Positions 45,634-54,218 of a stretch of DNA of 64,000 nucleotides are shown one piece after another. The stretch lies in the NCBI RefSeq assembly GCF_900101765.1, contig NZ_LT627735.1, forward strand, positions 1,714,001 to 1,778,000, in the 5' to 3' direction. The stretch is from Nonlabens sp. Hel1_33_55 (lineage in GTDB: Bacteria > Bacteroidota > Bacteroidia > Flavobacteriales > Flavobacteriaceae). The translations under genes were made by a program, and so were the position numbers. The first letter of the stretch is position 1, and every line of letters starts with the position of its first letter. The notes under the pieces are model-generated. The model was not told the DNA's origin, made no database searches, and saw only the letters and a list, made by a program, of their open reading frames with translations.

Positions 45634-46383
45634 TTAAGCTACTTCCACAATATTGAGAATGTTGAATGCACCATTTTTCAAAGAATACTGAATGCCATTA
45701 ATTTCCTGAAAGAATTCTACTAGTAATAAGTGAATTTGACTACCTGTACCAGTGGGAACAGCATTAGGTGTCAGAGATACATTTACCGAAGCTGAATCAA
45801 TCGGATAATTCATTACATCACTATATTCAACTGAATGAAGAGATTGTTCAAAATCTACGTTTGCAACAGCACTTCTAAAGCTTACGTGAGTTGCGCCTCC
45901 TGGATAGGCAATACTATCAGCCGGGACCATATTAGAGAAACTAATTTCTCCTGTAGTTGTATCTACCACAAAAGGTGCAAAAATCACAGATCCAAGTTTC
46001 GCTTTGATATTGAAGTCGAAACCTCTCAATAGGTTTTTACCTTCATCAGTTGAAAGACCGTTATACACATTTCTTTGACCTCTTGAAGATATGGCATCAA
46101 GATTCTTAATCGCAGCCATTTTCTGAGTCAAACGACTAGTAACTCGATTATCCTTAGCCTTTAAAAGTAAGTTCCTAACAGACGTTCTAAGAAGCTTTCC
46201 AGAACTTGCAGACTGTCCAAACTCGGAACCGTTTTCACGCGTTCTCTCAAAAGCAGGATCGTTTTGAATGCGTTCTTTTGACACTCCACCTTTGGTGCGT
46301 ACCAAATAACCCTCTTGACCTTTATAAAAGGTCAAATTATCCAACGTTCCCTCAATTTTTAAAAATGAATTAACCTTAGCCAT
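45634..46383 (-). CDS. Flavobacterial conserved hypothetical protein
   Basis: 249 residues starting M-A-K-V-N-S-F-L-K-I-E-G-T-L. The N-terminal part has a Gly/Arg-rich patch (G-Q-E-G-Y-L-V-R-T-K-G-G-V-S) and R-E-N-G-S-E-F-G-Q-S-A, and the C-terminal half is beta-rich. Proteins of this form are frequent single genes in flavobacterial genomes, often beside mobile elements; no function is known to me. It has its own terminator. Confidence 0.8.
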   Translation of the reverse strand: MAKVNSFLKIEGTLDNLTFYKGQEGYLVRTKGGVSKERIQNDPAFERTRENGSEFGQSASSGKLLRTSVRNLLLKAKDNRVTSRLTQKMAAIKNLDAISSRGQRNVYNGLSTDEGKNLLRGFDFNIKAKLGSVIFAPFVVDTTTGEISFSNMVPADSIAYPGGATHVSFRSAVANVDFEQSLHSVEYSDVMNYPIDSASVNVSLTPNAVPTGTGSQIHLLLVEFFQEINGIQYSLKNGAFNILNIVEVA

Positions 46384-46594
46384 AACACTACAATTTTAGA
46401 TTTAGACACAATTTAGAGCGATTAATAAGAGTACACAAAAATGTCCTTCCACCTAGTCCACATCCTGCCGATTATTCCATAACAACCTTGTTATTCAATC
46501 AATTATAAGTCGTAAATTGTAAGTCATAAGACACAGAAAAGCTATGTAAAGAGTATAGCATCTCTATGGATAGTGTATGAATTAATAAACAGCC

Positions 46595-46783
46595 ATGAAA
46601 CGAATTTGCGTGTACCCTAAGGACGTTCAATTAGTAACCGGAAGAAGTGAGCGCTATGGTAGAAATATCATCGCAGACATCAAGAATAAGCTTAAAAAGC
46701 AGAAGCATCAACTTATCACAATAGATGAGTTTTGTAATTATATGGGCTTAGAAACTAGCGACGTAGAGCCATTAATACGATAG
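46595..46783 (+). CDS. Small conserved hypothetical protein of Bacteroidetes
   Basis: 62 residues: M-K-R-I-C-V-Y-P-K-D-V-Q, then G-R-S-E-R-Y-G-R-N-I-I and a final I-D-E-F-C-N-Y-M-G-L. It resembles small helix-turn-helix-like proteins often encoded near element ends. It lies just inside the right repeat. Function unknown. Confidence 0.7.
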   Translation: MKRICVYPKDVQLVTGRSERYGRNIIADIKNKLKKQKHQLITIDEFCNYMGLETSDVEPLIR

Positions 46784-46890
46784 AATATAGTATATTTACT
46801 ATGTTTAGAAAGGTTTCCTATTCGGTTACCTCTGAATGCAACAGGACATAACACATTGAATTTCAGTACATAATTAAGAAGGTTCAAGAT

Positions 46891-46903
46891 CCTTCTTCTC
46901 CGC
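46891..46903. repeat. Right attachment-site repeat (attR) of element 2
   Basis: CCTTCTTCTCCGC, identical to 30419-30431. The preceding GGTTCAAGAT and the terminator hairpin just after look like the 3' end of a tRNA-type gene, but the loop has 8 bases and no full tRNA is present. Confidence 0.7.
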
Positions 46904-46910
46904 AACAGAA

Positions 46911-46936
46911 ACCCGCAACGAGAGTTGCGGGTTTTG
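46911..46936 (+). terminator. Terminator beyond the right end of element 2
   Basis: ACCCGCAAC-gaga-GTTGCGGGT, a perfect 9-bp stem with a T-run after it. It may have terminated the gene used as the integration target. Confidence 0.85.
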
Positions 46937-46957
46937 TGTTTTACAAATGTTTGGAAT

Positions 46958-47461
46958 TTACAAACCACCAGACCTCTTAAAAGACTGGACGTGCATATCT
47001 CTGATCTGTTCCAGCATTTGGTGCGTAGAAACCTGTTTTACTTTAAAATCTTTTAGAATTTCCTGAACGGGTAAAAATTCTATGGGTGCTGGATCGTGTC
47101 CCATTTCTGCCTACCACTGTTTTAATTCTTTTCCTGATGCTAGATACACCAAAGTTCCTACTGCAGACCAACCGTGAGCGGCCGCACACATGGGACAGTG
47201 CTCGCCCGTAGTATACATCACGGTGGTCTTGCGCTCTTCAAGCGTCAAATGATTCAGCGCCCATCGAGCCAACTCGATTTCTGGATGAAATAGCGCATTT
47301 ATTTCATTGACTCGGTTGCGTTTAGTTGCTATAACCTTGCCTGCGGAATTTACCAATATGGAGCCAAAAGGTTCATCACCGGCATCCAGCGATTCCTGAG
47401 CAAGTGACAGGCACAGTTTCATATATTCAATTTCGGCTTCTGTGATTGTTGATGTGCTCAT
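46958..47461 (-). pseudogene. Nucleoside deaminase split by an in-frame TAG
   Basis: The 116-residue front part has the zinc site H-P-E-I-E-L-A and E-H-C-P-M-C-A-A-A of cytidine/guanine-deaminase-like enzymes. It stops at a TAG (47111-47113) after K-Q-W. The same frame continues for 50 codons with A-E-M-G-H-D-P-A-P-I-E-F-L-P-V-Q-E-I, the normal C-terminus of this family, to a TAA at 46958. TAG is one change from CAG (Gln) or TGG (Trp). The short form may fold partly but lacks the dimer-forming tail. Confidence 0.8.
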
Positions 47462-47764
47462 AACTTAGACTTTTAAGGTTGTGGATTAAAGATAGGCTCT
47501 GGGTAAACTGTTTTGACTTAGCAGAATATTAAAATTAGATAGCCGGACGGCTCATGACTGAGCGTTTTGTAATCCTTTGAATTACTAAAATCGTTTTGTC
47601 TAAATCATTCCCCTCAACCTTTAGCTCAAAACCGTTTACGTATGGCTTAAGGTGCAAACTCAAAATAAGCCCTGCAATAGGTTTTAATTATGCAATTGAA
47701 TATTTATTTTGATAGGAAGATGATGTTAATTACACTTTCGCGAAAGCAATAACATCATAACACT
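47462..47764. other. Intergenic region with palindrome copy 12
   Basis: About 300 bases; apart from CACTTTCGCGAAAGC at 47733-47747 I see no gene or site. Confidence 0.6.
47733..47747. repeat. GCTTTCGCGAAAGC palindrome, copy 12 (intergenic)
   Basis: CACTTTCGCGAAAGC, one outer mismatch. Confidence 0.85.
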
Positions 47765-48352
47765 TTAATAATACAACCTGAAATCCAGCAGCTTACAAAG
47801 ATGGTAATGCTTTTGGAACATGCGCTCCACAACTTCTCTGAGGTCATCGTTCTCATAAAAAAGACTAAAGAATACGCGGTCAATCGTAAAGGCACTGGTT
47901 ACCTGATCAGAAGGTTGACCATAGCCTGAAATAGCACGTGCACCGGTCACATCTAGAAAATATTGAGATTCATCATCAGTAAGGTCAAGGATCTTTTTAT
48001 TAGCAAAGTGAATTACTTTCCCTTCCATTTTACCTTCAAAAAGCTCGGCGATTTCTTCTATGCTGTAGTAATAACCATTAACCAAAATATTGTTGGCCTC
48101 GCCGGGCAACACTAGATAAATGAGTTCGTAATCCTGGAAATGGTGATCGTCATAGAGCAGGTAATTCAGACTCTCTTCCAGGCCTTCGATGGTGTCACAA
48201 GTTTTGTAGATACTGGAAATGTTCTGATTAAAAGCCATGTCTTCCAGTATGGTGAGCACCTCTGTCGTGTCTTCTTTTTCTGTATCTGGAACTACCTCTA
48301 GACAATAGATAAAATTCTCAAGATCTGTAATAGGTACTTCCAGTTCACTCAT
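47765..48352 (-). CDS. DUF6642-like protein
   Basis: 195 residues, acidic. Conserved blocks E-N-F-I-Y-C-L-E, S-I-Y-K-T-C-D-T-I-E-G-L-E-E-S-L, Y-E-L-I-Y-L-V-L-P-G-E-A-N and H-Y-H-L-C-K-L-L-D-F-R-L-Y-Y match a widespread flavobacterial family of unknown function, possibly with a Rossmann- or caspase-like fold. It is a single gene. Confidence 0.8.
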   Translation of the reverse strand: MSELEVPITDLENFIYCLEVVPDTEKEDTTEVLTILEDMAFNQNISSIYKTCDTIEGLEESLNYLLYDDHHFQDYELIYLVLPGEANNILVNGYYYSIEEIAELFEGKMEGKVIHFANKKILDLTDDESQYFLDVTGARAISGYGQPSDQVTSAFTIDRVFFSLFYENDDLREVVERMFQKHYHLCKLLDFRLYY

Positions 48353-48469
48353 ATGCTAATAATTCCGTTTTTTGTGGAATCCTGCAAAATTAAAAGTCGA
48401 AAAGGGAACTGTAGTATATAAAGTACTTAATTAACCTAAGTTTTATAAAGCTCGAGCTTCTATATTACT

Positions 48470-48979
48470 TTAACCAACCGGTCCATCAGGCCCTACATTA
48501 TGCAATTCATAGGAATGCGAATAAATCTCAATGATATTTCCAAAGGGATCTTGGGCAAAAGCCATCAAATATGGCTTCTCGTCAGGATATTCAACTTGAG
48601 GTTCCATCTTTATAGAGCCGCCAGCTTTGACGATCTCTTGTAGCAAAGCTGCAGGATCTGGATGCTGTAAACAAAAATGGTGAATACCTGTTTTGAAAGG
48701 TACATTCGTGCTTTCTTTGGTATCGTTTTTAGCAAACTCAAAAAGCTCAAAACCGACACCTTCTGCATTAGAGAGGTGAGCAAATTGGAAAGATTTCCAA
48801 CCTTTACCGTAAATGAGCTTTGCAATTCTCGTCAGATTATTGTCGTCACTTTCTTTAACTTCTATAGGTCCAGAGATGTGATACCAGCCCATGGCTTCTG
48901 TATAGAATTTGATTCCTTTTTCAAGGTCTGGAACAGTAATTCCAACATGTGAAAAACTAACAGGTGTTTTTGCTTTCAT
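48470..48979 (-). CDS. VOC (glyoxalase/dioxygenase-like) family protein
   Basis: 169 residues. Two beta-alpha-beta modules of the vicinal-oxygen-chelate fold: S-F-S-H-V-G-I-T-V-P-D-L-E-K-G-I-K-F-Y and G-I-H-H-F-C-L-Q-H-P-D. Metal ligands are His8 (S-H-V-G), a second His in the second module and a Glu in N-I-I-E-I-Y-S. The substrate is unknown. It lies 2 bases after the DUF981-like gene and is co-transcribed with it. Confidence 0.88.
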   Translation of the reverse strand: MKAKTPVSFSHVGITVPDLEKGIKFYTEAMGWYHISGPIEVKESDDNNLTRIAKLIYGKGWKSFQFAHLSNAEGVGFELFEFAKNDTKESTNVPFKTGIHHFCLQHPDPAALLQEIVKAGGSIKMEPQVEYPDEKPYLMAFAQDPFGNIIEIYSHSYELHNVGPDGPVG

Positions 48980-48981
48980 AA

Positions 48982-49704
48982 TTATTTCATGGTATTAACG
49001 ATCAATCCTATGTGGGTAAAGAAATTAAATGCACCGAACAACAAAAACACAATTCCCAATCCATATACTAGCGCATAGGAAATCTTCATGGTTTTACCCA
49101 TGGACGTGTGACCTGCAGCAAACTTCTTGAATACTCGAGGCACCAACAACGAGGCAAGGCCTGTCAATGCCCAAAGACCTGAAATGAATATGGCTTCAAC
49201 CAGCGGATATTCCGCAAACTGGCCACTGATGGGCTCTTCTGGTGGTGCCGCAAAAAGCTCATATTTGACACCAGCTATACCAATGGCGATCATCGCTAAT
49301 CCCATACCATATAAAAAGTAGCGCAACTGATATCCAACGGCTCCCAAATCTGCTAGCGGATTTTTAGATTGCTCCAGTGCGGTTCCTTTTTTCCAGAAAT
49401 AGAACGAAAAAACCAATAACAATACACCAAAAGCCAGCGATGGTTCTCCAAAAACAATATTGTCAAATGGAAAATATTTCGCGAGCGGCCAGGTCAATGT
49501 CATGTGCAGTCCGGTGAGAAACAAAATCAATCCCAGCGCTCCCAGATTAAGCGACCAGCCTACGGTTTCCATCTTTTTGCCTTGCATCATGCTTTTTCCT
49601 ATCACAGCCAGCGAGCATAGCGCAGCACCAACGGCAACGCACATCACCGTATTGTAGGTAGGCATACTTGCCCAGTCAATGATCAATCCTTGGTCGTCTT
49701 GCAT
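48982..49704 (-). CDS. DUF981-like integral membrane protein
   Basis: 240 residues from the ATG at 49704; a longer frame to 49809 only translates the upstream palindrome (F-A-F-A-K-A) and is unlikely to be used. Six to seven hydrophobic helices, with a Trp- and Gly-rich first third and G-L-H-M-T-L-T-W-P in the second. The resemblance to DUF981 is from memory. Function unknown; coupled to a VOC protein. Confidence 0.75.
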   Translation of the reverse strand: MQDDQGLIIDWASMPTYNTVMCVAVGAALCSLAVIGKSMMQGKKMETVGWSLNLGALGLILFLTGLHMTLTWPLAKYFPFDNIVFGEPSLAFGVLLLVFSFYFWKKGTALEQSKNPLADLGAVGYQLRYFLYGMGLAMIAIGIAGVKYELFAAPPEEPISGQFAEYPLVEAIFISGLWALTGLASLLVPRVFKKFAAGHTSMGKTMKISYALVYGLGIVFLLFGAFNFFTHIGLIVNTMK

Positions 49705-49732
49705 GTGGTCATTTTTAGTGGTTATACAGATG

Positions 49733-49770
49733 TTGTGGAAGTCCGCTTTCGCGAAAGCGAACTTCCACAA
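49733..49770. repeat. Extended palindrome, copy 13: 38-bp inverted repeat
   Basis: CGCTTTCGCGAAAGCG (49744-49759) flanked by TTGTGGAAGT (49733-49742) and its exact complement ACTTCCACAA (49761-49770). Only one base pair (49743/49760) is mismatched. It lies upstream of the DUF981-like gene. Confidence 0.95.
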
Positions 49771-49845
49771 ACTTTTCTGCTTCTTTAAAAATACGACGAG
49801 TAATTCCATCTTTCCAAATGGCAGCCGTCGTTGATAAAATGGGTG

Positions 49846-50397
49846 CTATAAGGCCGCAATTCTAGAGAAATCCAATGATTTTCTAGAAGTGACTGGCTCG
49901 ATAATGGGAACCATATGTTGAGCAACAATTGGTTGGAGATAATCCTTCCATTCCTGTGCAATCGCAATCTCGCCACTCAACTGTAAGCTGTCGTCTTCAT
50001 GATAAAGTTTGACTCTTTGAGATGTCTTTGTTTTTGAATTGGAAAGTACCAAATAGATCGCCTCAATATTGTCGATGTGCTTCTCCTTGTTTTTGAGGTG
50101 CTTCACTTCCTGATCCACTCTGACTGTGTCGTATAATTTCAAGTCAATAACCTGCTCTTCGTGTTCTGTTTTACTCTGTTCAAAATAATACAGCTTTTGT
50201 TGTTGATTATCTACAGCCAGAGCAAAATTGGTGTGTACGCTAGTTTTTGAAGCTGTTGCATTATTGATATTCAAAAGGATCTTCAACCCCTTTGATAAAA
50301 AGGATTTATGTTTTCCCTCGCTGCCTGCCATAATTAAAAATGGGGCTGCTACTATGATGATTAAAATCGCGTATACCACGATCATTCCTGTTTCCAT
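49846..50397 (-). CDS. Hypothetical single-pass membrane protein
   Basis: 183 residues. One N-terminal transmembrane helix (about 5-24) and a soluble beta-rich domain with D-N-Q-Q-Q-K-L-Y-Y-F-E and L-K-L-Y-D-T-V-R-V-D. It ends with P-V-T-S-R-K-S-L-D-F-S. Not recognised. Confidence 0.7.
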   Translation of the reverse strand: METGMIVVYAILIIIVAAPFLIMAGSEGKHKSFLSKGLKILLNINNATASKTSVHTNFALAVDNQQQKLYYFEQSKTEHEEQVIDLKLYDTVRVDQEVKHLKNKEKHIDNIEAIYLVLSNSKTKTSQRVKLYHEDDSLQLSGEIAIAQEWKDYLQPIVAQHMVPIIEPVTSRKSLDFSRIAAL

Positions 50398-50477
50398 GAT
50401 GATAAATTTTGTGTTTGAAAAAAAGTTGAAATAGGTAATCTGTAATACAGACTACAAACAGTAAAAACTGAAACTTT

Positions 50478-50861
50478 TTACCAATAGGAATGGAATGGGT
50501 AGATGAGTTCTCTTATGAATTGAGAAATCGATGGCACTCTAGAATTTGTGGCTACTGAATAAAGAGGTAGCTCAATATCTCTATCTGTCTGTAATAAAAA
50601 ACCACTGGAAAGAAAATCAGATCCTCCTGTAATAAATTCAAATGGAGAAGTTTCTTCTGCCAGGTTTTGAATTGACGTGATGTCAACAAAGACCAATTCA
50701 TAATCAGGTTGTGCTTTGATTCTATCCTCGTTATGAGCATCAGCTTCAAGCGAATTCAAATAAATATAGTCGCTAGAAAGAGTCAATGAAGCCGCACTGG
50801 AACCTACATAGGCCAGAGCAAGCATCAAAAACAATAACGACTTAAATCCCTTTTGAATCAT
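50478..50861 (-). CDS. Hypothetical exported protein
   Basis: 127 residues with a signal peptide (about 1-24, ending Y-V-G-S-S-A-A). The rest is acidic with no Cys and an aromatic end (P-F-H-S-Y-W). Not recognised. Confidence 0.6.
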   Translation of the reverse strand: MIQKGFKSLLFLMLALAYVGSSAASLTLSSDYIYLNSLEADAHNEDRIKAQPDYELVFVDITSIQNLAEETSPFEFITGGSDFLSSGFLLQTDRDIELPLYSVATNSRVPSISQFIRELIYPFHSYW

Positions 50862-51054
50862 GCCCTAAAATTGATTCTATTTCTTGAAATAAAGTATTAA
50901 CGAAATCGAAATTTTAGTTAAATATTCAGTCTTGAATTCCTTCCAATTTTTAAGTTCAAGAATCAATTAATCGGGTAGCTTATTTAATTTTCAGACTGTT
51001 CTATGACATTATATAAGTTATGCCTTTACTTTGTGAAAATTGTTTTGCTCAAAT

Positions 51055-52491
51055 ATGAAAAATATTTTTACCACTGCCCTGTTCCTAATTGCTCTAACGG
51101 GAATGGCTCAAACTTCAATCAATACTGTAAAAATAAATCCAGAACGTGACGACAGTCAGGCTCTGTCCATTATAGGTCAGGATTCGCTTGTGGATATATT
51201 GATAACAAACAGCAAAGAAATTCAGCATCTTGATTATCAAAACGGTTTCCAGTTTGCCGTGCTATCGACTTATGAATCTCCAAGATCAAAATATGGTGAG
51301 ATCTCTGGTTATGAAGTAAAGCCTGATGGTGAAATAAATGTTTATTACTCCAATTCTCGCAAGAACAAATTCTGCATGGTGACCATCAACCCAACCACAA
51401 AAGAATCGGTGATTAATGAGATGGATTTCAGGCTTAAGAAAGAGACTTACCTTCAGGGAATTAGCCATAACAACAAATTTTACATTTTAAGTATCGATTA
51501 TGATGCAAAGCTAAAACTCTATGAATTTGACGGTTTGAATAATCAGGTTTTTGAATTAAAAACGGGCGCCATAAAATTTGAACCCAGATCTGATGGTAGT
51601 CCTAATTATTTGAACACGGTTCTTAAATCTGGAGGTACTAGTCAAATGGGAAGTTCACTTGTAGACTTGATCGATGCAGAAAGTCCCAATTCCATTGAGA
51701 CTGCCTCTAAAACCAATAAACTATATACCTTTCAAGATCACTTCATTCTTACCATAGATAGAGATGAGGAGCGCACGCATGCCTTGCGCATTTCCTTAAC
51801 TGATAAAACAGTCGATGTTAAAACGTTTGACCAGCCAGTTGAAGATTTTGATAGAAACAGGAAGGATTCCAACTCCTATTTATATGACGGCAAGCTTTTT
51901 CAAACTCTAGTATCGAGAGATAAACTAGTACTCACCATAACCGAATTTGAAACTAAAGAACAACTCAAAAAGGTGGTGCTACTTAAGGATGAAGACATCC
52001 AGATTGCGAACTCTGCGATCATTCAAGAAGGTGGTGAATTCTCCAGTTACCGCGAGCTGGAAAATACCAGCCAGTTGCTTAGAAAGATGACCTCTGCCAC
52101 TCCAGGTATTCCTGTTTATAAAATAGGCGGTCAATATGAAATCACGTTGGGCGGCTCGAAGGAACTTGCTTCTGGTGGTGCTCCCATGATGATGGGTTTT
52201 GGATTAGGTGGCGCGATAGGAGGATTGATTGTTTCTGCGGTGGTCAATCCTACTTTGGGCGCTTACAATTCCTATACGAGAACCAAATCTACCTATTTCA
52301 TCAGCCTATTTGACGAACAATTCAACCATCAGCCAGGCGAGGTACAGCAGAATGTATTTGATAGAATCAGCAGCTTTACTGACGGTAAGGATCCACTAAT
52401 TGAGACGGTTTTTAGATACAAAGGTGATTTTATCTATGGCTATTATAATAAGGATGAAGACGCCTATGAGCTGGTGAGATTTATGGATTAA
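51055..52491 (+). CDS. Hypothetical exported protein, about 480 residues
   Basis: 478 residues from the ATG at 51055, which puts a clean signal peptide (L-F-L-I-A-L-T-G-M-A-Q) at the start; an upstream ATG at 51040 is less good. The mature part is beta-rich and may form a propeller-like fold. A Gly-rich segment (G-G-A-P-M-M-M-G-F-G-L-G-G-A-I-G-G) near residue 385 could insert in a membrane. Function unknown. Confidence 0.75.
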   Translation: MKNIFTTALFLIALTGMAQTSINTVKINPERDDSQALSIIGQDSLVDILITNSKEIQHLDYQNGFQFAVLSTYESPRSKYGEISGYEVKPDGEINVYYSNSRKNKFCMVTINPTTKESVINEMDFRLKKETYLQGISHNNKFYILSIDYDAKLKLYEFDGLNNQVFELKTGAIKFEPRSDGSPNYLNTVLKSGGTSQMGSSLVDLIDAESPNSIETASKTNKLYTFQDHFILTIDRDEERTHALRISLTDKTVDVKTFDQPVEDFDRNRKDSNSYLYDGKLFQTLVSRDKLVLTITEFETKEQLKKVVLLKDEDIQIANSAIIQEGGEFSSYRELENTSQLLRKMTSATPGIPVYKIGGQYEITLGGSKELASGGAPMMMGFGLGGAIGGLIVSAVVNPTLGAYNSYTRTKSTYFISLFDEQFNHQPGEVQQNVFDRISSFTDGKDPLIETVFRYKGDFIYGYYNKDEDAYELVRFMD

Positions 52492-52519
52492 CTATTGTTG
52501 ATGGAGATGGTGATGAGCT

Positions 52520-52534
52520 CGCTTTCGCGAAAGC
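52520..52534. repeat. GCTTTCGCGAAAGC palindrome, copy 14 (intergenic)
   Basis: CGCTTTCGCGAAAGC, 28 bases after a stop codon. Confidence 0.9.
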
Positions 52535-52827
52535 ATAACTTTGCTTCAAAGTGAAACACAATTATCTAGATTTGTGAAAACTCGACTCATGAGTGCAAGT
52601 TGGTAATTGCTATGGATTACCAATAGAAGTAATACGGTTTAGATTTTCAACTGGTCTAGAGATTTCAAACTAAACTATATTTAGAAGTTTTGTTTAATCA
52701 TTGAACCCTAATTCACCCAGCCGATTAAACGTTTAGACTTCCTTAACAATATAATTTTTGGTGTCAAGTTAATAAATTACTGTTTCCCAGAGAGTTATTG
52801 CTGTAATCTATATCCTACAAGATGGAT

Positions 52828-52835
52828 TAAATTTG
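52828..52835 (+). promoter_or_regulatory. Bacteroidetes-type -7 box for the first BLUF gene
   Basis: TAAATTTG matches TAnnTTTG and ends 25 bases before the ATG; no good TTTG -33 box is seen. Confidence 0.4.
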
Positions 52836-52860
52836 CATACTATCAAGTTAGTTTCCCAGA

Positions 52861-53277
52861 ATGAAAATGTACTACTCCATTTGCTATTTGAGTAAAGCCT
52901 CAGAAGATTTGAGTAAAAAAGAGCTAAACGACTTATTTACCTTTACTGCAAATAGTAATAATGATTGCGAGGTCACTGGAATTTTATTGCATTCTATAGG
53001 TCGCTTTTTTCAAGTCATGGAAGGCAATGAACAATATTTGAAAAAGCTTTTTAAAAAAATCCAAAACGATACGAGGCACAGTGAAATTTTTGAACTTTTC
53101 AACGGTCGCACGGCACATCCATTATTCTTAAAATACAGTTCAAAATTCAACGTGGTAAAATCAGATGATGACCTCAACAATATTGAGGACTATTTAACGG
53201 AAAATAAACTACATCCCACGAGCGATAAAATTCAGCGAATCTTGCAGCCATTCCTACTGATGGGAATGAATCCATAA
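52861..53277 (+). CDS. Short BLUF-domain blue-light sensor 1
   Basis: 138 residues. The BLUF fold binds FAD and switches a hydrogen-bond network around Tyr and Gln. Visible are Y9 in I-C-Y-L-S-K-A-S, Q51 in R-F-F-Q-V-M-E-G, and an Asn pair (N33, N34) before V-T-G-I-L-L. The usual W-S-M of the fifth strand is Y92-S-S, so Trp and Met are replaced by Tyr and Ser. About 40 residues follow the core, with no output domain, so it must act through partner proteins. It faces blh tail to tail with a 33-base gap. Confidence 0.88.
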   Translation: MKMYYSICYLSKASEDLSKKELNDLFTFTANSNNDCEVTGILLHSIGRFFQVMEGNEQYLKKLFKKIQNDTRHSEIFELFNGRTAHPLFLKYSSKFNVVKSDDDLNNIEDYLTENKLHPTSDKIQRILQPFLLMGMNP

Positions 53278-53310
53278 TAGAACAGGAATTTCTCTTTCCT
53301 TCTTAAAAAT

Positions 53311-54207
53311 CTATTTCTTGGAACTCGCTTTTAAATAGGCAAAAATAACTACGTGAGGTATGGTGGTCATCGCAGCCAGCAATACGATTGTAGTCAACGA
53401 GAATAGATCAGTTCCCATAAAATAATAGAGAATCAGCAACCCGATTATACTAACGAAATAATACGGTAAAGCTCGTTTACTATATTCTGCAAAACCTTTC
53501 CAACCGTCAAGACCCAATGTTTTAATCTGGGTGAAAATGGACGGTATACTATGCCATAACACAAAGTAAAATGCAAAGGCTGTAAATAAATCCAGCTGTT
53601 CAAAAATTAGATATAGGAGCAAAAGGCTTAGCTCCAAAAATAAAAATTGCAACACGCGTACTTTGCCCAGAAATAAGTGGCCCAACCCCAACACCATTTG
53701 CACAACAATGATAGGCACCATCAAATAGGTGCTCCATGAAAGAACATTTACTTTATAATTACTGGTTTCAAAGAAGGTTTCCAAAGTTTGTAAATGAGTC
53801 AAAAACAATAAAGAAAATATGGAGAGACCGTAAAAGAAGCACCACAATATAGAAGCGGCATTTTTCTTCTCTCTCCACCAGGAAAAATGTTCCTCACCAA
53901 AATGATAAGCAGATAACAAAACAAATAAATTAACGCCTACGACAGGTTCCAAGAAAACTATAAGCCCAATTAAAAAGGCCATAGCTACATACAATAAGAT
54001 AAAATTTAGGGCGGAAATTTGGCTTTCGGTGGAACGTCTGTAGATCCATAGATCATTGGCTCCATGTAAAACTCCCAGCGTTGCCATCGCTAAAGTTCCG
54101 ATGATTTGTGCTGACAGCATCAATATACCATCATTGCTAATGAACAACGCTAGCAGTAGAATAATAGACAATCCGGTAATGTAGGCGTAAACTTTGAAAT
54201 CGTTCAC
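53311..54207 (-). CDS. blh: Beta-carotene 15,15'-dioxygenase (Brp/Blh family)
   Basis: 298 residues, an integral membrane enzyme that cleaves beta-carotene to two retinals. Multiple transmembrane helices carry the iron-ligand His residues in G-V-L-H-G-A-N-D, A-Y-H-F-G-E-E-H-F, V-L-W-H-S-I and T-I-P-H-V-V. The start is a GTG at 54207. It is the last gene of the ClR-DUF2254-blh operon, 11 bases after DUF2254, and supplies chromophore for both rhodopsins of the locus. Confidence 0.95.
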   Translation of the reverse strand: MNDFKVYAYITGLSIILLLALFISNDGILMLSAQIIGTLAMATLGVLHGANDLWIYRRSTESQISALNFILLYVAMAFLIGLIVFLEPVVGVNLFVLLSAYHFGEEHFSWWREKKNAASILWCFFYGLSIFSLLFLTHLQTLETFFETSNYKVNVLSWSTYLMVPIIVVQMVLGLGHLFLGKVRVLQFLFLELSLLLLYLIFEQLDLFTAFAFYFVLWHSIPSIFTQIKTLGLDGWKGFAEYSKRALPYYFVSIIGLLILYYFMGTDLFSLTTIVLLAAMTTIPHVVIFAYLKASSKK

Positions 54208-54218
54208 ATTAAAATATT

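Larger units (their letters stand above)
30419..46903. mobile_element. Integrative element 2 with type I restriction cargo
   Basis: Bounded by the 13-bp direct repeats, about 16.5 kb. The integrase is the first gene inside the left repeat, as expected. Contents: integrase, excisionase-like HTH, polymerase-like and replication-like genes, type I restriction genes with a PrrC-like gene, nuclease and unknown genes, hairpin-rich noncoding DNA and two flavobacterial orphan genes. No relaxase or secretion genes are visible. Confidence 0.7.
52492..52860. other. Intergenic region with palindrome copy 14
   Basis: About 370 bases, AT-rich. Holds CGCTTTCGCGAAAGC at 52520-52534 and the promoter-like TAAATTTG at 52828-52835. 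Confidence 0.6.

Noticed and set aside
46871..46907. Complete tRNA gene at the right repeat
   Set aside because: Only a T-arm and acceptor-like 3' piece is visible, with an 8-base loop; no D-arm or anticodon arm can be folded upstream.
49705..49809. N-terminal extension of the DUF981-like protein
   Set aside because: The extension only translates the 38-bp inverted repeat and its flank; the ATG at 49704 gives a normal membrane-protein start.
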